Shown here: in pieces, positions 9,917 to 18,107 of the stretch
Numbering within the stretch: the stretch's first letter is position 1
Layout of the letters: each line of letters starts with the position of its first letter
Assembly: GCF_029625295.1 (NCBI RefSeq)
Contig: NZ_CP121112.1
Coordinates: 682,001-746,000, forward strand
DNA: 64,000 nucleotides
DNA from: Flavobacterium gyeonganense
GTDB taxonomy: Bacteria > Bacteroidota > Bacteroidia > Flavobacteriales > Flavobacteriaceae
Direction of reading: 5' to 3'
Position numbers and translations under genes: made by a program
Notes under the pieces: generated by a model
Databases searched by the model: none
Told to the model about the DNA's origin: nothing
Seen by the model: only the letters and a program-made list of their open reading frames with translations

Positions 9917-12175
9917 TTAGAATCTGAAATTAAGTGACGCTTCTAAAGTGAATGGACGAATGTAAGATCCAACCAAAAGCTGATCGTAATACGCCGAAGC
10001 ATCTGTAATTAACTCCGCTCCGTTGATGGTTCCTTTTGCCCCTGTCTGATTTAAGAAGTTTACAGCGGTTAAACCAATATCAAAATGATTGTTGATTTTG
10101 TAGTTCACTCCTCCAAAAGTTTCCCATCTTGGCGCAAAATATAAAGCGTTTGTTAAGTTCGCATACTGCTTGCTGAAATAACGGAAACTCGCCCAAACCT
10201 TGAAATCTTTGTAGGTGTAACTCGGATCGATTTCCATTAAAACTTTAGAAATTTCTAATACATTTTTGTCGTTGTACGAATAGTTATTTCCGAAAGCAGA
10301 GAAATCATAGTTTTTGTAAACCGGATCCTGGAACGTGATTAAATAATGCAGATTGAATCCTTTAAACGGCGAAGCCACAATATCTGTCGTCCAGCCTAAA
10401 GTCTGGATATCGTAGAAAACCGTTGCTACTTCTGACTGACTTGCATCTGCCGGGTTTACCAAATTTAATCTTGCCTGATAATTGTTTCTTGTTAAATAAG
10501 TAGCCTGAGAAACCAAACTAAATTTATCCTGATTGTAATATAATCCAAATGCTGCCAAAGGGCTTTTAGTTTTAGTCATATTTGGTGCAACTGCTCCGGA
10601 ATAACTTTCTAACTGACCATTTTTTTCTGTATAGGTAAAGTCCGCAAGAATTCCTGCACGTTTTGTCACTTTATAAACTGCATTTATCGAACCTCCTAAA
10701 TGAAACCAGTTGTTATCGAAATATGTCTTTTGGCTTGGATCAAAAACTAAATCCGGAGTTCTGGCAGTTTGATAATAGTCTCCTTTTAGTTTGTGGTATC
10801 TTAAATTAACGCCGTAAGCTAAACTTAAACGATCATTTATTGTCCAGTTATCAGAGAAATATCCGGATAATTTGTTTTCAAAACCATTGTGGTATTCTCC
10901 ACCTACATTATAATTGTAAAATCCATCAGCATCTGTATTTGAAGTTCCGCCTGGAGAATTACGAACCAGTTTATCAGGATTAGCACTTACCGTTTGGTTA
11001 AAAAAAGAACGGCTTGATGTAAAATCATCAACCTGGTAATAATATTCCATCAAACCAAATCTCCATTTATGTTTTTCTGCATTCTTATTAATTTCAAATC
11101 TTGACATAGCTGTTGTAGTGGGTACACCATCCGTATACAATCCTAACATTGAGTTTACGTTTCCAACATACGCCTGTCCGTTTGTCTGATAAGAGAAATT
11201 ATCAGCGGCACTTGCAGAAAATATACTAAGCGGAATTGCAATTAACTGTGAAGCTTTTTGAAGTTCTGAAACGAGTTGAGAAATTAAATTTCCAGTCGTT
11301 TGCCAAGTCATAATTCCCTAAGATATCAAAAGTATGTGAAGTCGTTGCAGCATCGCTTCCACCCATGTCTGCCATCTTCGTTTCTCCCGTCAAAATATCT
11401 TTAAACTTCATAATTCCGTCATTCACAATATAAGAATCACGACCAATTCTAAAATCATTATATTCTTCTACTTTTCCGCCTTCTTTATATCTAAAAACGG
11501 CATAATTGGTTAAAGAAGCAGAGTTGGCATATTTATACAAAAAGCTAATCTGCCCTTTTCCGTTATTGAATCTTTTCGTTAATCCCGCTCTGTAGATTTG
11601 CGTTCTGTCTGAATAATTAGCAAATTTTAAATCAAAAGAGTTCGGATCAAAATTGGCATAAGCACCCATTGTGTATGACCAGCCTTTTGCCAAGGGACCG
11701 GAAACGTTGACATCACCTTTCATCCATCCGAAACTTGATCCGGAAAGATTTCCAACAATTTCCAATTTATCTGTTCCTAATTTGGTGTATGAATTGACCG
11801 CAAAACCTAAATCTCCGGTTGTAATAGCTGCTTCTCCAATTTTCAATAATCCCGTTTTCCCTAAACTTGTACTTTGTCTCCAAGTCCTATTTGGCAGTTC
11901 TGGCCAGAAATAATAAACAACCGGTAAATCATTTTCCTGAATCGTAATTCCGCCAACTGTAGATGGAAGTCCAATATTTACATCACGCGGTCCAGTGTTG
12001 TTGGCCGCATTCAACATTACGTTTCTGTTTTTTCTTCTTTGGTATCCGATTCTACAATTTTAGTTTTTGGTTTAATCGAATCTATAGGTTTTTCCTGTTT
12101 TTTTTCTTCTTGAGAAAAAGCATCAATTGTTGGAAAAATTGCCATAAAAAAGGCTGTGATAATTAATTTTTTCAT
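9917..12175 (-). pseudogene. TonB-dependent outer-membrane receptor broken by two frameshifts
   Basis: Outer-membrane TonB-dependent receptor for uptake of a carbohydrate or similar ligand. The ATG at 12175 begins a signal peptide (MKKLIITAFFMAIFPTIDAF) and a short charged linker. After an A run of 6 the frame stops near 12022; one more A restores EEKNRNVMLNAANNTG and leads into the plug and barrel (frame 11226-12017). A second shift lies near 11250-11256, in a run of 5 A; removing one A joins FRTSK to ASQLIAIPLS and the rest of the barrel (frame 9917-11311). The end, LEASLNFRF, is a typical barrel C-terminus with a terminal Phe. The repaired protein has about 752 residues and no SusC-like CarboxypepD domain. 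It starts the GH3-esterase-GH3 operon. Both defects are in homopolymers, so assembly error is a real alternative to a pseudogene. Confidence 0.82.
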
Positions 12176-12564
12176 TGAAGTTTAAGTTAGTTTGTTTTTG
12201 CGAATTTTCATTGCTTCATAATGAAGCAATATTAATTACAATTTCTCAATTCAACAAATAATTCGTGTTATAATTTTTGAATTCGCATAAATTTCAGCGA
12301 ATAAATTTCATAAAAACAACAATCTGACATATTACCTGAATCTTTAAACTGAAATATAAAAATCACTACCCTGTTTTCGCAAAGTATTGAAATCAGTGGG
12401 CAAGAGAGTTTTTTTTGTTCAAATCCGAAAAGAAATTTATTTAGAATTAGAAAAGAAAAGCATCTCTAAATATTTTTTCCCTTAAATAAAAATTATCAGA
12501 AAAAACTTAAATGATTTGACTTGTACCATTTAAAAAAACTAAATTTGGAATTAATTGTATTGTA
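12176..12564. promoter_or_regulatory. Divergent regulatory region between the receptor and NrtR genes
   Basis: 389-bp gene-free gap. On the minus strand, TTTG (12258-12255), a 20-bp spacer and TAATATTG (12234-12227) form a Bacteroidota-type promoter for the receptor operon, one base off the -7 consensus. A second inverted repeat, ATTCGC/GCGAAT, is at 12281-12302. AAAATCACTAC at 12359-12369 matches the core of the direct repeats at 2256-2342. I find no clear -7 box for the plus-strand regulator gene. Confidence 0.6.
12210..12230. promoter_or_regulatory. Perfect 21-bp palindrome, candidate NrtR operator
   Basis: Arms ATTGCTTCAT (12210-12219) and ATGAAGCAAT (12221-12230) are perfectly complementary around one central A. 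It overlaps the likely -7 box (12227-12234) and the transcription start of the receptor operon, an ideal place for a repressor. The divergent NrtR-type gene is the natural candidate to bind it. Confidence 0.65.
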
Positions 12565-13311
12565 ATGGATTTCAAAAAATTAATCGAAAGTCGTTCAGAA
12601 GAGCATTTTAAAAACTACATTCCAACACTTTCTATTGACTGTGTAATTTTCAGTTTTCACGAAACAACCCTTCAGGTTTTGATACTAAAAATGAAGGATC
12701 AGTATGGTTGGGAGCTCCCTGGCGGTTATGTAAAAAAAGAAGAAAATGTAGATGATGCCGCTGTTCGCATCTTAAAGGAGCGTACAGGAACCGAAAATAT
12801 CTATTTGCAGCAATTTTATACGTTTGGAAATTTAAAGCGTTCTGAAAGTGCTTTTGAAGAATACAGTGATGATCTTTGGCATAAACAGCGTTTTGTTTCT
12901 ATTGGCTATTACGCCTTGGCAGAACATTCGAACTTAAAACTAATTGTCGATGAATATTCTAGTGCTGTTGAATGGCACTCCATAGATAATCTGCCGTCAT
13001 TTATGATGGATCATAGAGCTATTCTGGACAAAGCTTTAATGACACTTCGCGAACAGTTAAATAATCATCCTATTGGTTATAATTTATTACCCGAAAAATT
13101 TACAATGCCGGAACTGCAAAAATTGTATGAAATTATTTTGGGTAAAAAACTCAATCGGGGAAATTTTTACAGAAAAATTCTGCGTTTCGATATCCTGATT
13201 AAACTGGATGAATCAAGAAAAGGCGGTGCACACAAAGCACCGGATTTGTATAGTTTTGATTTAGAAAAATACAATGCCGCACTGAAAGACGGACTTCAGG
13301 GAAGCTGGTAG
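12565..13311 (+). CDS. NrtR/AraR-type transcription regulator (Nudix-like domain plus winged helix)
   Basis: Transcription regulator of 248 residues. Residues about 20-150 form a Nudix-like domain. Its Nudix box is degraded: GGYVKKEENVDDAAVRILKERTG has RI and ER where the catalytic consensus has RE and EE, so it probably binds a ligand rather than hydrolyses it. Residues about 165-240 form the NrtR-type winged helix (FTMPELQKLYEIILGKKLNRGNFYRKIL). Known members bind ADP-ribose derivatives (NrtR) or sugars such as L-arabinose in Bacteroides (AraR). It is divergent from the TonB receptor/GH3 operon, which carries a palindrome over its promoter, so local control of sugar use is the likely role. 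The ligand is unknown. Confidence 0.88.
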   Translation: MDFKKLIESRSEEHFKNYIPTLSIDCVIFSFHETTLQVLILKMKDQYGWELPGGYVKKEENVDDAAVRILKERTGTENIYLQQFYTFGNLKRSESAFEEYSDDLWHKQRFVSIGYYALAEHSNLKLIVDEYSSAVEWHSIDNLPSFMMDHRAILDKALMTLREQLNNHPIGYNLLPEKFTMPELQKLYEIILGKKLNRGNFYRKILRFDILIKLDESRKGGAHKAPDLYSFDLEKYNAALKDGLQGSW

Positions 13312-13322
13312 TTTGTTTAAAA

Positions 13323-13346
13323 CATATAAGTCATATAAGTTCATTT
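13323..13346 (+). repeat. Dispersed CATATAAGT-N-ATATAAGTTCATTT repeat, copy 1
   Basis: 24-bp unit, CATATAAGT then one variable base then ATATAAGTTCATTT. The same unit is at 29639-29662 (plus) and 28064-28087 (minus). It lies just after the NrtR gene. Confidence 0.6.
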
Positions 13347-13466
13347 TAGCTTCCTAAAAGGTTTCTAAAACTTTGTTGTTTACTTTTGATTCTTATTGTT
13401 TTCTCACAGAAGTAAATAACCAAACATCATTAATTTAGCTAAAGCCGAAATATTTTCATAAAAAAA

Positions 13467-13486
13467 CCTCCAGTTAAAACTGGAGG
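13467..13486 (-). terminator. Terminator of the acyl-CoA dehydrogenase gene
   Basis: Hairpin CCTCCAGT-TAAA-ACTGGAGG, followed on the minus strand by seven T. It lies 33 bp after the stop at 13519. The same hairpin with the same flanks recurs at 25393-25412. Confidence 0.85.
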
Positions 13487-13518
13487 CAATTCATTTCTAG
13501 CAAAGCTTTAGTCTAGTA

Positions 13519-15780
13519 TTATTGAAAAGCAATTGGAGCCGCAAGGCAACTCTCCGGAATGTCAAAAGCATTTACCAAAGAAACCGCATCCGGCCTGATA
13601 TCCCAACAAAGCTGATTGACCATTTTACGGATTGCTTTGGTTTTAACCGCTTCCATATAACCGTCTTCTAAATACCAGCCTTTGTTTTTTTCTATTTGTG
13701 AAAGTGCATACAGCTGATTTAATTTTAGTAATATTTCTTTTGTTTTTACATCTTCAACTTTTGCTATTGCAATTTGAAATTGTTCCAAAACCACTCTTTC
13801 CAAATACGCTCCAGCAACATCAATCATTTGGTGCTGTACTACATTAAATGCATCATAAGCTTCTAAACCACCATCTACTAATTTTTTAATACGTCTTGCT
13901 GCAGATGCCAAAATTGTTTTTTCCCTGTGGATGAAAGCCTGCAGATGAAATTCTGAATCCAGCAGATGTTCATCATCAGTTCTTCTGGTTGCAATTGGGT
14001 TTTTCTCAGCCAAAGCGGTTTTGGCATTTTCAAAAACATAATTAATGATGCCAAAAGACCCCATCTCTCCAAATGCTTTTCTGAATTCTGCTAAACGATT
14101 TTTGGCAACCAACTGCATCAAAACAGTGTTATCTCCTTCAAAAGTGGTATAGATTTCCGTATCGTTTTTTAAAGCGTCAATTCTGTTTTCAGACAAATAT
14201 CCTTTTCCTCCGCAGGCTTCACGACATTCCTGTAAAATATCTCCTGTACTCCATGTAGAGTATGATTTCATTCCGGCTGCCAATGCTTCTATTTCCTGCA
14301 TTTCTGATTCGGTTTTGTTTAGAAAACGATTCGTTAGATATTGTAATCCAAAATGGATGGCATAGGTTTTAGCTAAATGCGGAATCAATCTTCGCTGATG
14401 CATCCTGTAATTTAAAATCGGGACTTCAGAACCTCCTTCTGGTCCGAATTGTCGTCTTTGATCGCTGTAGCGAATGGCAATCGTAAGTCCTGATTTCGCT
14501 GCTGCCAAAGCCGAACGTGGAATTCCGATTCTACCTCCGACCAAAGTACCTAGCATCGTAAAAAATCGTCTGTTATCACTCGGAATCGGGCTTTCGAATT
14601 CTCCTTTGTCGTTCACAGATGCAAAACGATCCAGCATATTTTCTTTCGGAATCACGACATTATCAAAACGAATGGTTCCGTTATCTACACCATTCAGTCC
14701 CATTTTATGACCGCAATCGCCTATTGTAATTCCGTTTAAAACATTTCCGTTTGTATCGCGCAATGGCACAACAAAAGCATTTACGCCATAATCGTGACCG
14801 TCAATAATCAGTTTGGCAAAAACCGTCGCCATTTGTCCATGAACGGCAGCATTACCAATATATTCTTTCTGGGCTTTTTCGTGAGGTGTATGAATGGTAA
14901 AAGTCTGATCGTTATGATTGTAAGTTGCTGTTGTTTCAAGGCCTTTTACATTTGAGCCATGATGTGTTTCAGTCATTGCAAAACAGCCAGGAAGTTTTAA
15001 TTCGCCAATATCTTTAAGATATTTTGCATAATGTTTTTCGGTTCCTAATGACTGAACACTCATTCCCCAAAGTCCAAATTGTACGCCAAATTTAATTACG
15101 AGGCTTAAATCATGATAACTCAACGTTTCCATAATCGCAAAATAATCCGCTATGTTTTCACCTCCGCCATGTCTTTTTGGATATGCCATATTGCCAAGAT
15201 TCTCATCGGCTAAAATTTTGCACCAATTGTAAACCGTCTGACGATAGACATTTATATCTGTTGAAGTTTCATAAGCAAATTCAGGTCTTGAAATTACTTC
15301 TTTTACTTTTTTGATAATAAGGGCCTCCTCTCCATCTAAAATTTCAATTAACTTTTGAATATCAAAATTATCTGTAGTTTTAGTAGTAGCGGTAAGAGAG
15401 TCTCCTTTGGTTTTGAAGTTCTGAATTAATTCTTCACCCAAAACTCCCAAATCATTCTCCAGTTTTATAAAATTCTGTTCTAATCCTGAAATATTCAAAT
15501 CCTTTTCAGAAAGTGCTGCTGCGATATCAAAAATAGACTTTATAGAAGATTTATCTTTAATACTTTTCTCAATATCCGATTTCCATTGTTTGAGTTCATT
15601 TCGCGAAGGCGGATTCGAAATATCCACTTTCGAAAGCAGAAACTGCTGCTCTTCCGGAGAAAGAATAGTTAGAGAAGTAATAAATTCTTGTAAAGTCGAA
15701 AACTCTTTTTGCGTTAAAAGATCGTCTGACCAAACAAGGTATAAAAGTGGTATAAAAGCCTTAATTTTTGAATTCTCCAT
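13519..15780 (-). CDS. Acyl-CoA dehydrogenase/oxidase family protein with N-terminal extension
   Basis: FAD enzyme of the acyl-CoA dehydrogenase/oxidase superfamily, expected to introduce the trans-2 double bond into acyl-CoA in fatty-acid beta-oxidation. It has 753 residues, longer than simple acyl-CoA dehydrogenases (about 380) and closer to acyl-CoA oxidases. Residues 1 to about 120 are an extra helical region; IKAFIPLLYLVWSDDLLT resembles a TerB-like helical fold, an uncertain comparison. The central part has the flavin/substrate motif CFAMTETHHGSNVKG and RRQFG. The C-terminal half carries CREACGGKGYLSENRI and IYTTFEGDNTVLMQ, where the Glu of TFEGDN is the probable catalytic base. It is a single gene with its own terminator. 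Oxidase versus dehydrogenase cannot be settled from sequence alone. Confidence 0.87.
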   Translation of the reverse strand: MENSKIKAFIPLLYLVWSDDLLTQKEFSTLQEFITSLTILSPEEQQFLLSKVDISNPPSRNELKQWKSDIEKSIKDKSSIKSIFDIAAALSEKDLNISGLEQNFIKLENDLGVLGEELIQNFKTKGDSLTATTKTTDNFDIQKLIEILDGEEALIIKKVKEVISRPEFAYETSTDINVYRQTVYNWCKILADENLGNMAYPKRHGGGENIADYFAIMETLSYHDLSLVIKFGVQFGLWGMSVQSLGTEKHYAKYLKDIGELKLPGCFAMTETHHGSNVKGLETTATYNHNDQTFTIHTPHEKAQKEYIGNAAVHGQMATVFAKLIIDGHDYGVNAFVVPLRDTNGNVLNGITIGDCGHKMGLNGVDNGTIRFDNVVIPKENMLDRFASVNDKGEFESPIPSDNRRFFTMLGTLVGGRIGIPRSALAAAKSGLTIAIRYSDQRRQFGPEGGSEVPILNYRMHQRRLIPHLAKTYAIHFGLQYLTNRFLNKTESEMQEIEALAAGMKSYSTWSTGDILQECREACGGKGYLSENRIDALKNDTEIYTTFEGDNTVLMQLVAKNRLAEFRKAFGEMGSFGIINYVFENAKTALAEKNPIATRRTDDEHLLDSEFHLQAFIHREKTILASAARRIKKLVDGGLEAYDAFNVVQHQMIDVAGAYLERVVLEQFQIAIAKVEDVKTKEILLKLNQLYALSQIEKNKGWYLEDGYMEAVKTKAIRKMVNQLCWDIRPDAVSLVNAFDIPESCLAAPIAFQ

Positions 15781-15880
15781 AGTGAACTAAGTATTAATTT
15801 GTCTGTTGTTAAATTAATACAATTAATTGAAGTTTTCTATAAAATCAGGCGCAATTAGGATTTTTTTCACATTTCAGAAA

Positions 15881-16285
15881 TCAAAAATAAAATTCCATTA
15901 TTGTAAATTCCTGACCTGCTTTGCTGAACGTTTGAAATGTATCTTTCATTCCCAATTTCTCATAAAAGGATTTTTTATTTGATCTTGCATTACACCAAAT
16001 TCTTCTTAACTCTTTTTTTCTGGCTAATTGGAAAACATACTTCAAAAGTCCGGATGCTATTCCCAGACCCTGATATTCGGGTAAAGTTGCAAGCTTTCTA
16101 AACTGCATTTCATCATCTAAAATAAAACAGGATACAATGGAAACCAGTTTTTCTTCTATAAAAAAGCCAAAATGCAGTCCGGATTCATCTTCATCCAGCT
16201 GAACAAATGCTAAAGGTTGATCCGGCCACATTACTTTATGCCTGATTTGCCAGGTATCTGAGGGTTTGATTGATTTTATTATCAT
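15881..16285 (-). CDS. GNAT family N-acetyltransferase
   Basis: Small acetyltransferase of the GNAT fold that transfers an acetyl group from acetyl-CoA to an unidentified amine. The acetyl-CoA binding motif A is LATLPEYQGLGIASGLL (Q/RxxGxG/A), followed by a C-terminal strand with NKKSFYEKLGM. I start it at the ATG at 16285 (MIIKSIKPSD, 134 residues). An upstream ATG at 16294 would add three residues. Its start region abuts the terminator of the upstream glycosyltransferase gene, so it is probably transcribed on its own. Confidence 0.83.
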   Translation of the reverse strand: MIIKSIKPSDTWQIRHKVMWPDQPLAFVQLDEDESGLHFGFFIEEKLVSIVSCFILDDEMQFRKLATLPEYQGLGIASGLLKYVFQLARKKELRRIWCNARSNKKSFYEKLGMKDTFQTFSKAGQEFTIMEFYF

Positions 16286-16299
16286 ACAAAACATAAAAA

Positions 16300-16332
16300 G
16301 AAACCGCCTGATCCATACGGAAAAGACGGTTC
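16300..16332 (-). terminator. Terminator of the glycosyltransferase gene
   Basis: On the minus strand, GAACCGTC and GGCGGTTTC arms (one G-U pair) enclose about 16 nt and are followed by TTTTTAT. It lies between the GT2 stop at 16352 and the GNAT start. The hairpin at 18049-18082 has the same stem (ACCGTC/GGCGGT), so the two are related. Confidence 0.65.
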
Positions 16333-16351
16333 TAAAATAATCTATTTTTTC

Positions 16352-17818
16352 TTATTTAGCTACAGAGCTATATTGTTCCAAATTAACATATTCTTCTACT
16401 TTCTTTTCAGACAAACCACGTGTCAGCCATCCTTTTTTATGCGCAGTAATAATGGCGTAAGGTGTGATCCAAAACAGGCTAAAGCTGTAAAAAACACTAT
16501 ATGAATAAGCCCACATGGATTCAGAAAAACTATATTTTTTAGCGTAAAAGAAAGCTGAAAAACTTGATATAACGAATATACTTACGAGTGTTGAACTAAA
16601 AAACAAAAGTGGATGGATTGCAATAAAAAAGAACATGAACAGTAAAAATGGTACAGACATAATAATTTTTGCCGTTTGGTCTAAGTATAAGAGTCTTGTT
16701 CCTACTTTAGATCCGGTTCTAAAATTTTTGAACACATACTTTGCCATCATCAGGTTTTCCCTCACATTGCTTCTGCCCCATCTAATGAACATTTTATACA
16801 ATCCCGTGTATCCTTCAGGAACATTCGTAAGAACAATTGAATTTCTTTGAAATAAAACCTGATATCCCTGTTTCAAAATCATATTGGTCATCGCTCGGTC
16901 CTCGCCAATGTCTGAAGGTTCTCCCATAAAAGTCTGGTTGATCCATTCTTCAAGACAGGCAAATACCGAAGTTTTTCGATACGCTGCCAAAGCTCCCGGA
17001 GTACAAAATACGGATCCTAATACGCTTTCTACAGATCGTACAAACTCAAAGCTCATTACAAAACTCACATTCAACATTTTAGGAAGCATTGCTTTTTTAT
17101 TGTTCAAAACATGAACATTTCCGGCAACAGCTCCGCATTTTTCATTGTTAACAAAAGGGCTGACTAAGTTTCGCAATGTATCTTTTTTTACAATCGAGTC
17201 GCTGTCAACAGTCACAAAGACATCTCCTGTTCCTAATTTAAATCCTCTGTAAAGTGCGTGACGTTTTCCTTTGTTTTGTGGCTGCTGATAAATAGACAGA
17301 CGGTCACCAAGCTGTATCTTGGCTTGCTGAATCCAATACCAGGTATCATCTTTACTCCCATCGTCAATTGCAAGTATCTGCATTTTCTGCTCCGGATAAT
17401 CACTATCTGCTAAGCTTAATAAGGTATTCCAAACCAGTTTTCCTTCATTATAAGCCGGAACAATTATGGTAACCGTAGGCAGTAATTCATCTGAAACAGA
17501 TTCTATTGGTTTGTACTTAAAATAAAGAAAGGACTTATATAGAAAAACACCTGCTTTAAAAAGAAACAAAGCTGTTGTCAGAATTAAAAATGGATAACCC
17601 CAGGTAGAATTTATTCTGTCAATATGAAACTGATCAAAGTCGGATTGGAATTTATAAACCAGAAAACCTCCGGTCATCATTAGTAAAAAAGTGGCTATAA
17701 GTATTGCAATACCGACTGCACTTGTTGTTTGATTATTATTTATCGAATATTGTTTGTTATGTGTTACATTAAGACCTGAGTCATAAAGTTGTTCTGAAGT
17801 AATGGTTTCGCTTTTCAT
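16352..17818 (-). CDS. Membrane glycosyltransferase family 2 (processive polysaccharide synthase type)
   Basis: Inner-membrane GT2 enzyme of 488 residues, resembling hyaluronan/chitin/poly-GlcNAc synthases that both polymerise and export a polysaccharide. Two membrane helices at the N-terminus (about 32-55 and 75-95) precede the catalytic domain, with TIIVPAYNEGK, AIDDGSKDDTW, the DSDS (DxD) metal site and GEDRAMT carrying the catalytic Asp. The usual QxxRW acceptor motif appears as MFIRW, with Met in place of Gln. About three membrane helices follow. Helper genes such as a deacetylase or diguanylate cyclase domain are absent nearby. The sugar polymerised is unknown. Confidence 0.86.
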   Translation of the reverse strand: MKSETITSEQLYDSGLNVTHNKQYSINNNQTTSAVGIAILIATFLLMMTGGFLVYKFQSDFDQFHIDRINSTWGYPFLILTTALFLFKAGVFLYKSFLYFKYKPIESVSDELLPTVTIIVPAYNEGKLVWNTLLSLADSDYPEQKMQILAIDDGSKDDTWYWIQQAKIQLGDRLSIYQQPQNKGKRHALYRGFKLGTGDVFVTVDSDSIVKKDTLRNLVSPFVNNEKCGAVAGNVHVLNNKKAMLPKMLNVSFVMSFEFVRSVESVLGSVFCTPGALAAYRKTSVFACLEEWINQTFMGEPSDIGEDRAMTNMILKQGYQVLFQRNSIVLTNVPEGYTGLYKMFIRWGRSNVRENLMMAKYVFKNFRTGSKVGTRLLYLDQTAKIIMSVPFLLFMFFFIAIHPLLFFSSTLVSIFVISSFSAFFYAKKYSFSESMWAYSYSVFYSFSLFWITPYAIITAHKKGWLTRGLSEKKVEEYVNLEQYSSVAK

Positions 17819-18048
17819 TGTGGATTGTATTTTTATCTAAATGGCATTTATGTTTTTACCTGAATTAATTATCTACAAATGAATAAGCAAGGCATGTGCC
17901 ATTTGAATTTATCACTGATTTTAAGCGATTTAAAAAAAAACACCCTTTTTATCTGTGTATTTATTACACACTTTTACGAAACAATACACACTTTTTTAAT
18001 CTAATGGATGGAATAAGGAAGAGCCATTTCGAAATGTATAAAAAAAGA
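17819..18048. other. AT-rich gap upstream of the glycosyltransferase gene
   Basis: Contains the presumed minus-strand promoter of the GT2 gene. Two similar CACACTTTT segments lie at about 17967-17995. I find no convincing -7 box or gene. Confidence 0.4.
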
Positions 18049-18082
18049 AAAACCGCCTTATTCAAATGAAAAAGACGGTTTT
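18049..18082 (-). terminator. Terminator of the gapN-type gene
   Basis: Minus-strand stem AAAACCGTC (18082-18074) with GGCGGTTTT (18057-18049), one G-U pair, followed by a T-rich tract. It lies 26 bp after the stop at 18108. Confidence 0.75.
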
Positions 18083-18107
18083 GAAAATTAATATATAACC
18101 TTAAAAA

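Noticed and set aside
1..13311. Classical SusC/SusD polysaccharide utilisation locus
   Set aside because: The receptor lacks SusC features and no SusD-like lipoprotein gene is present in the window.
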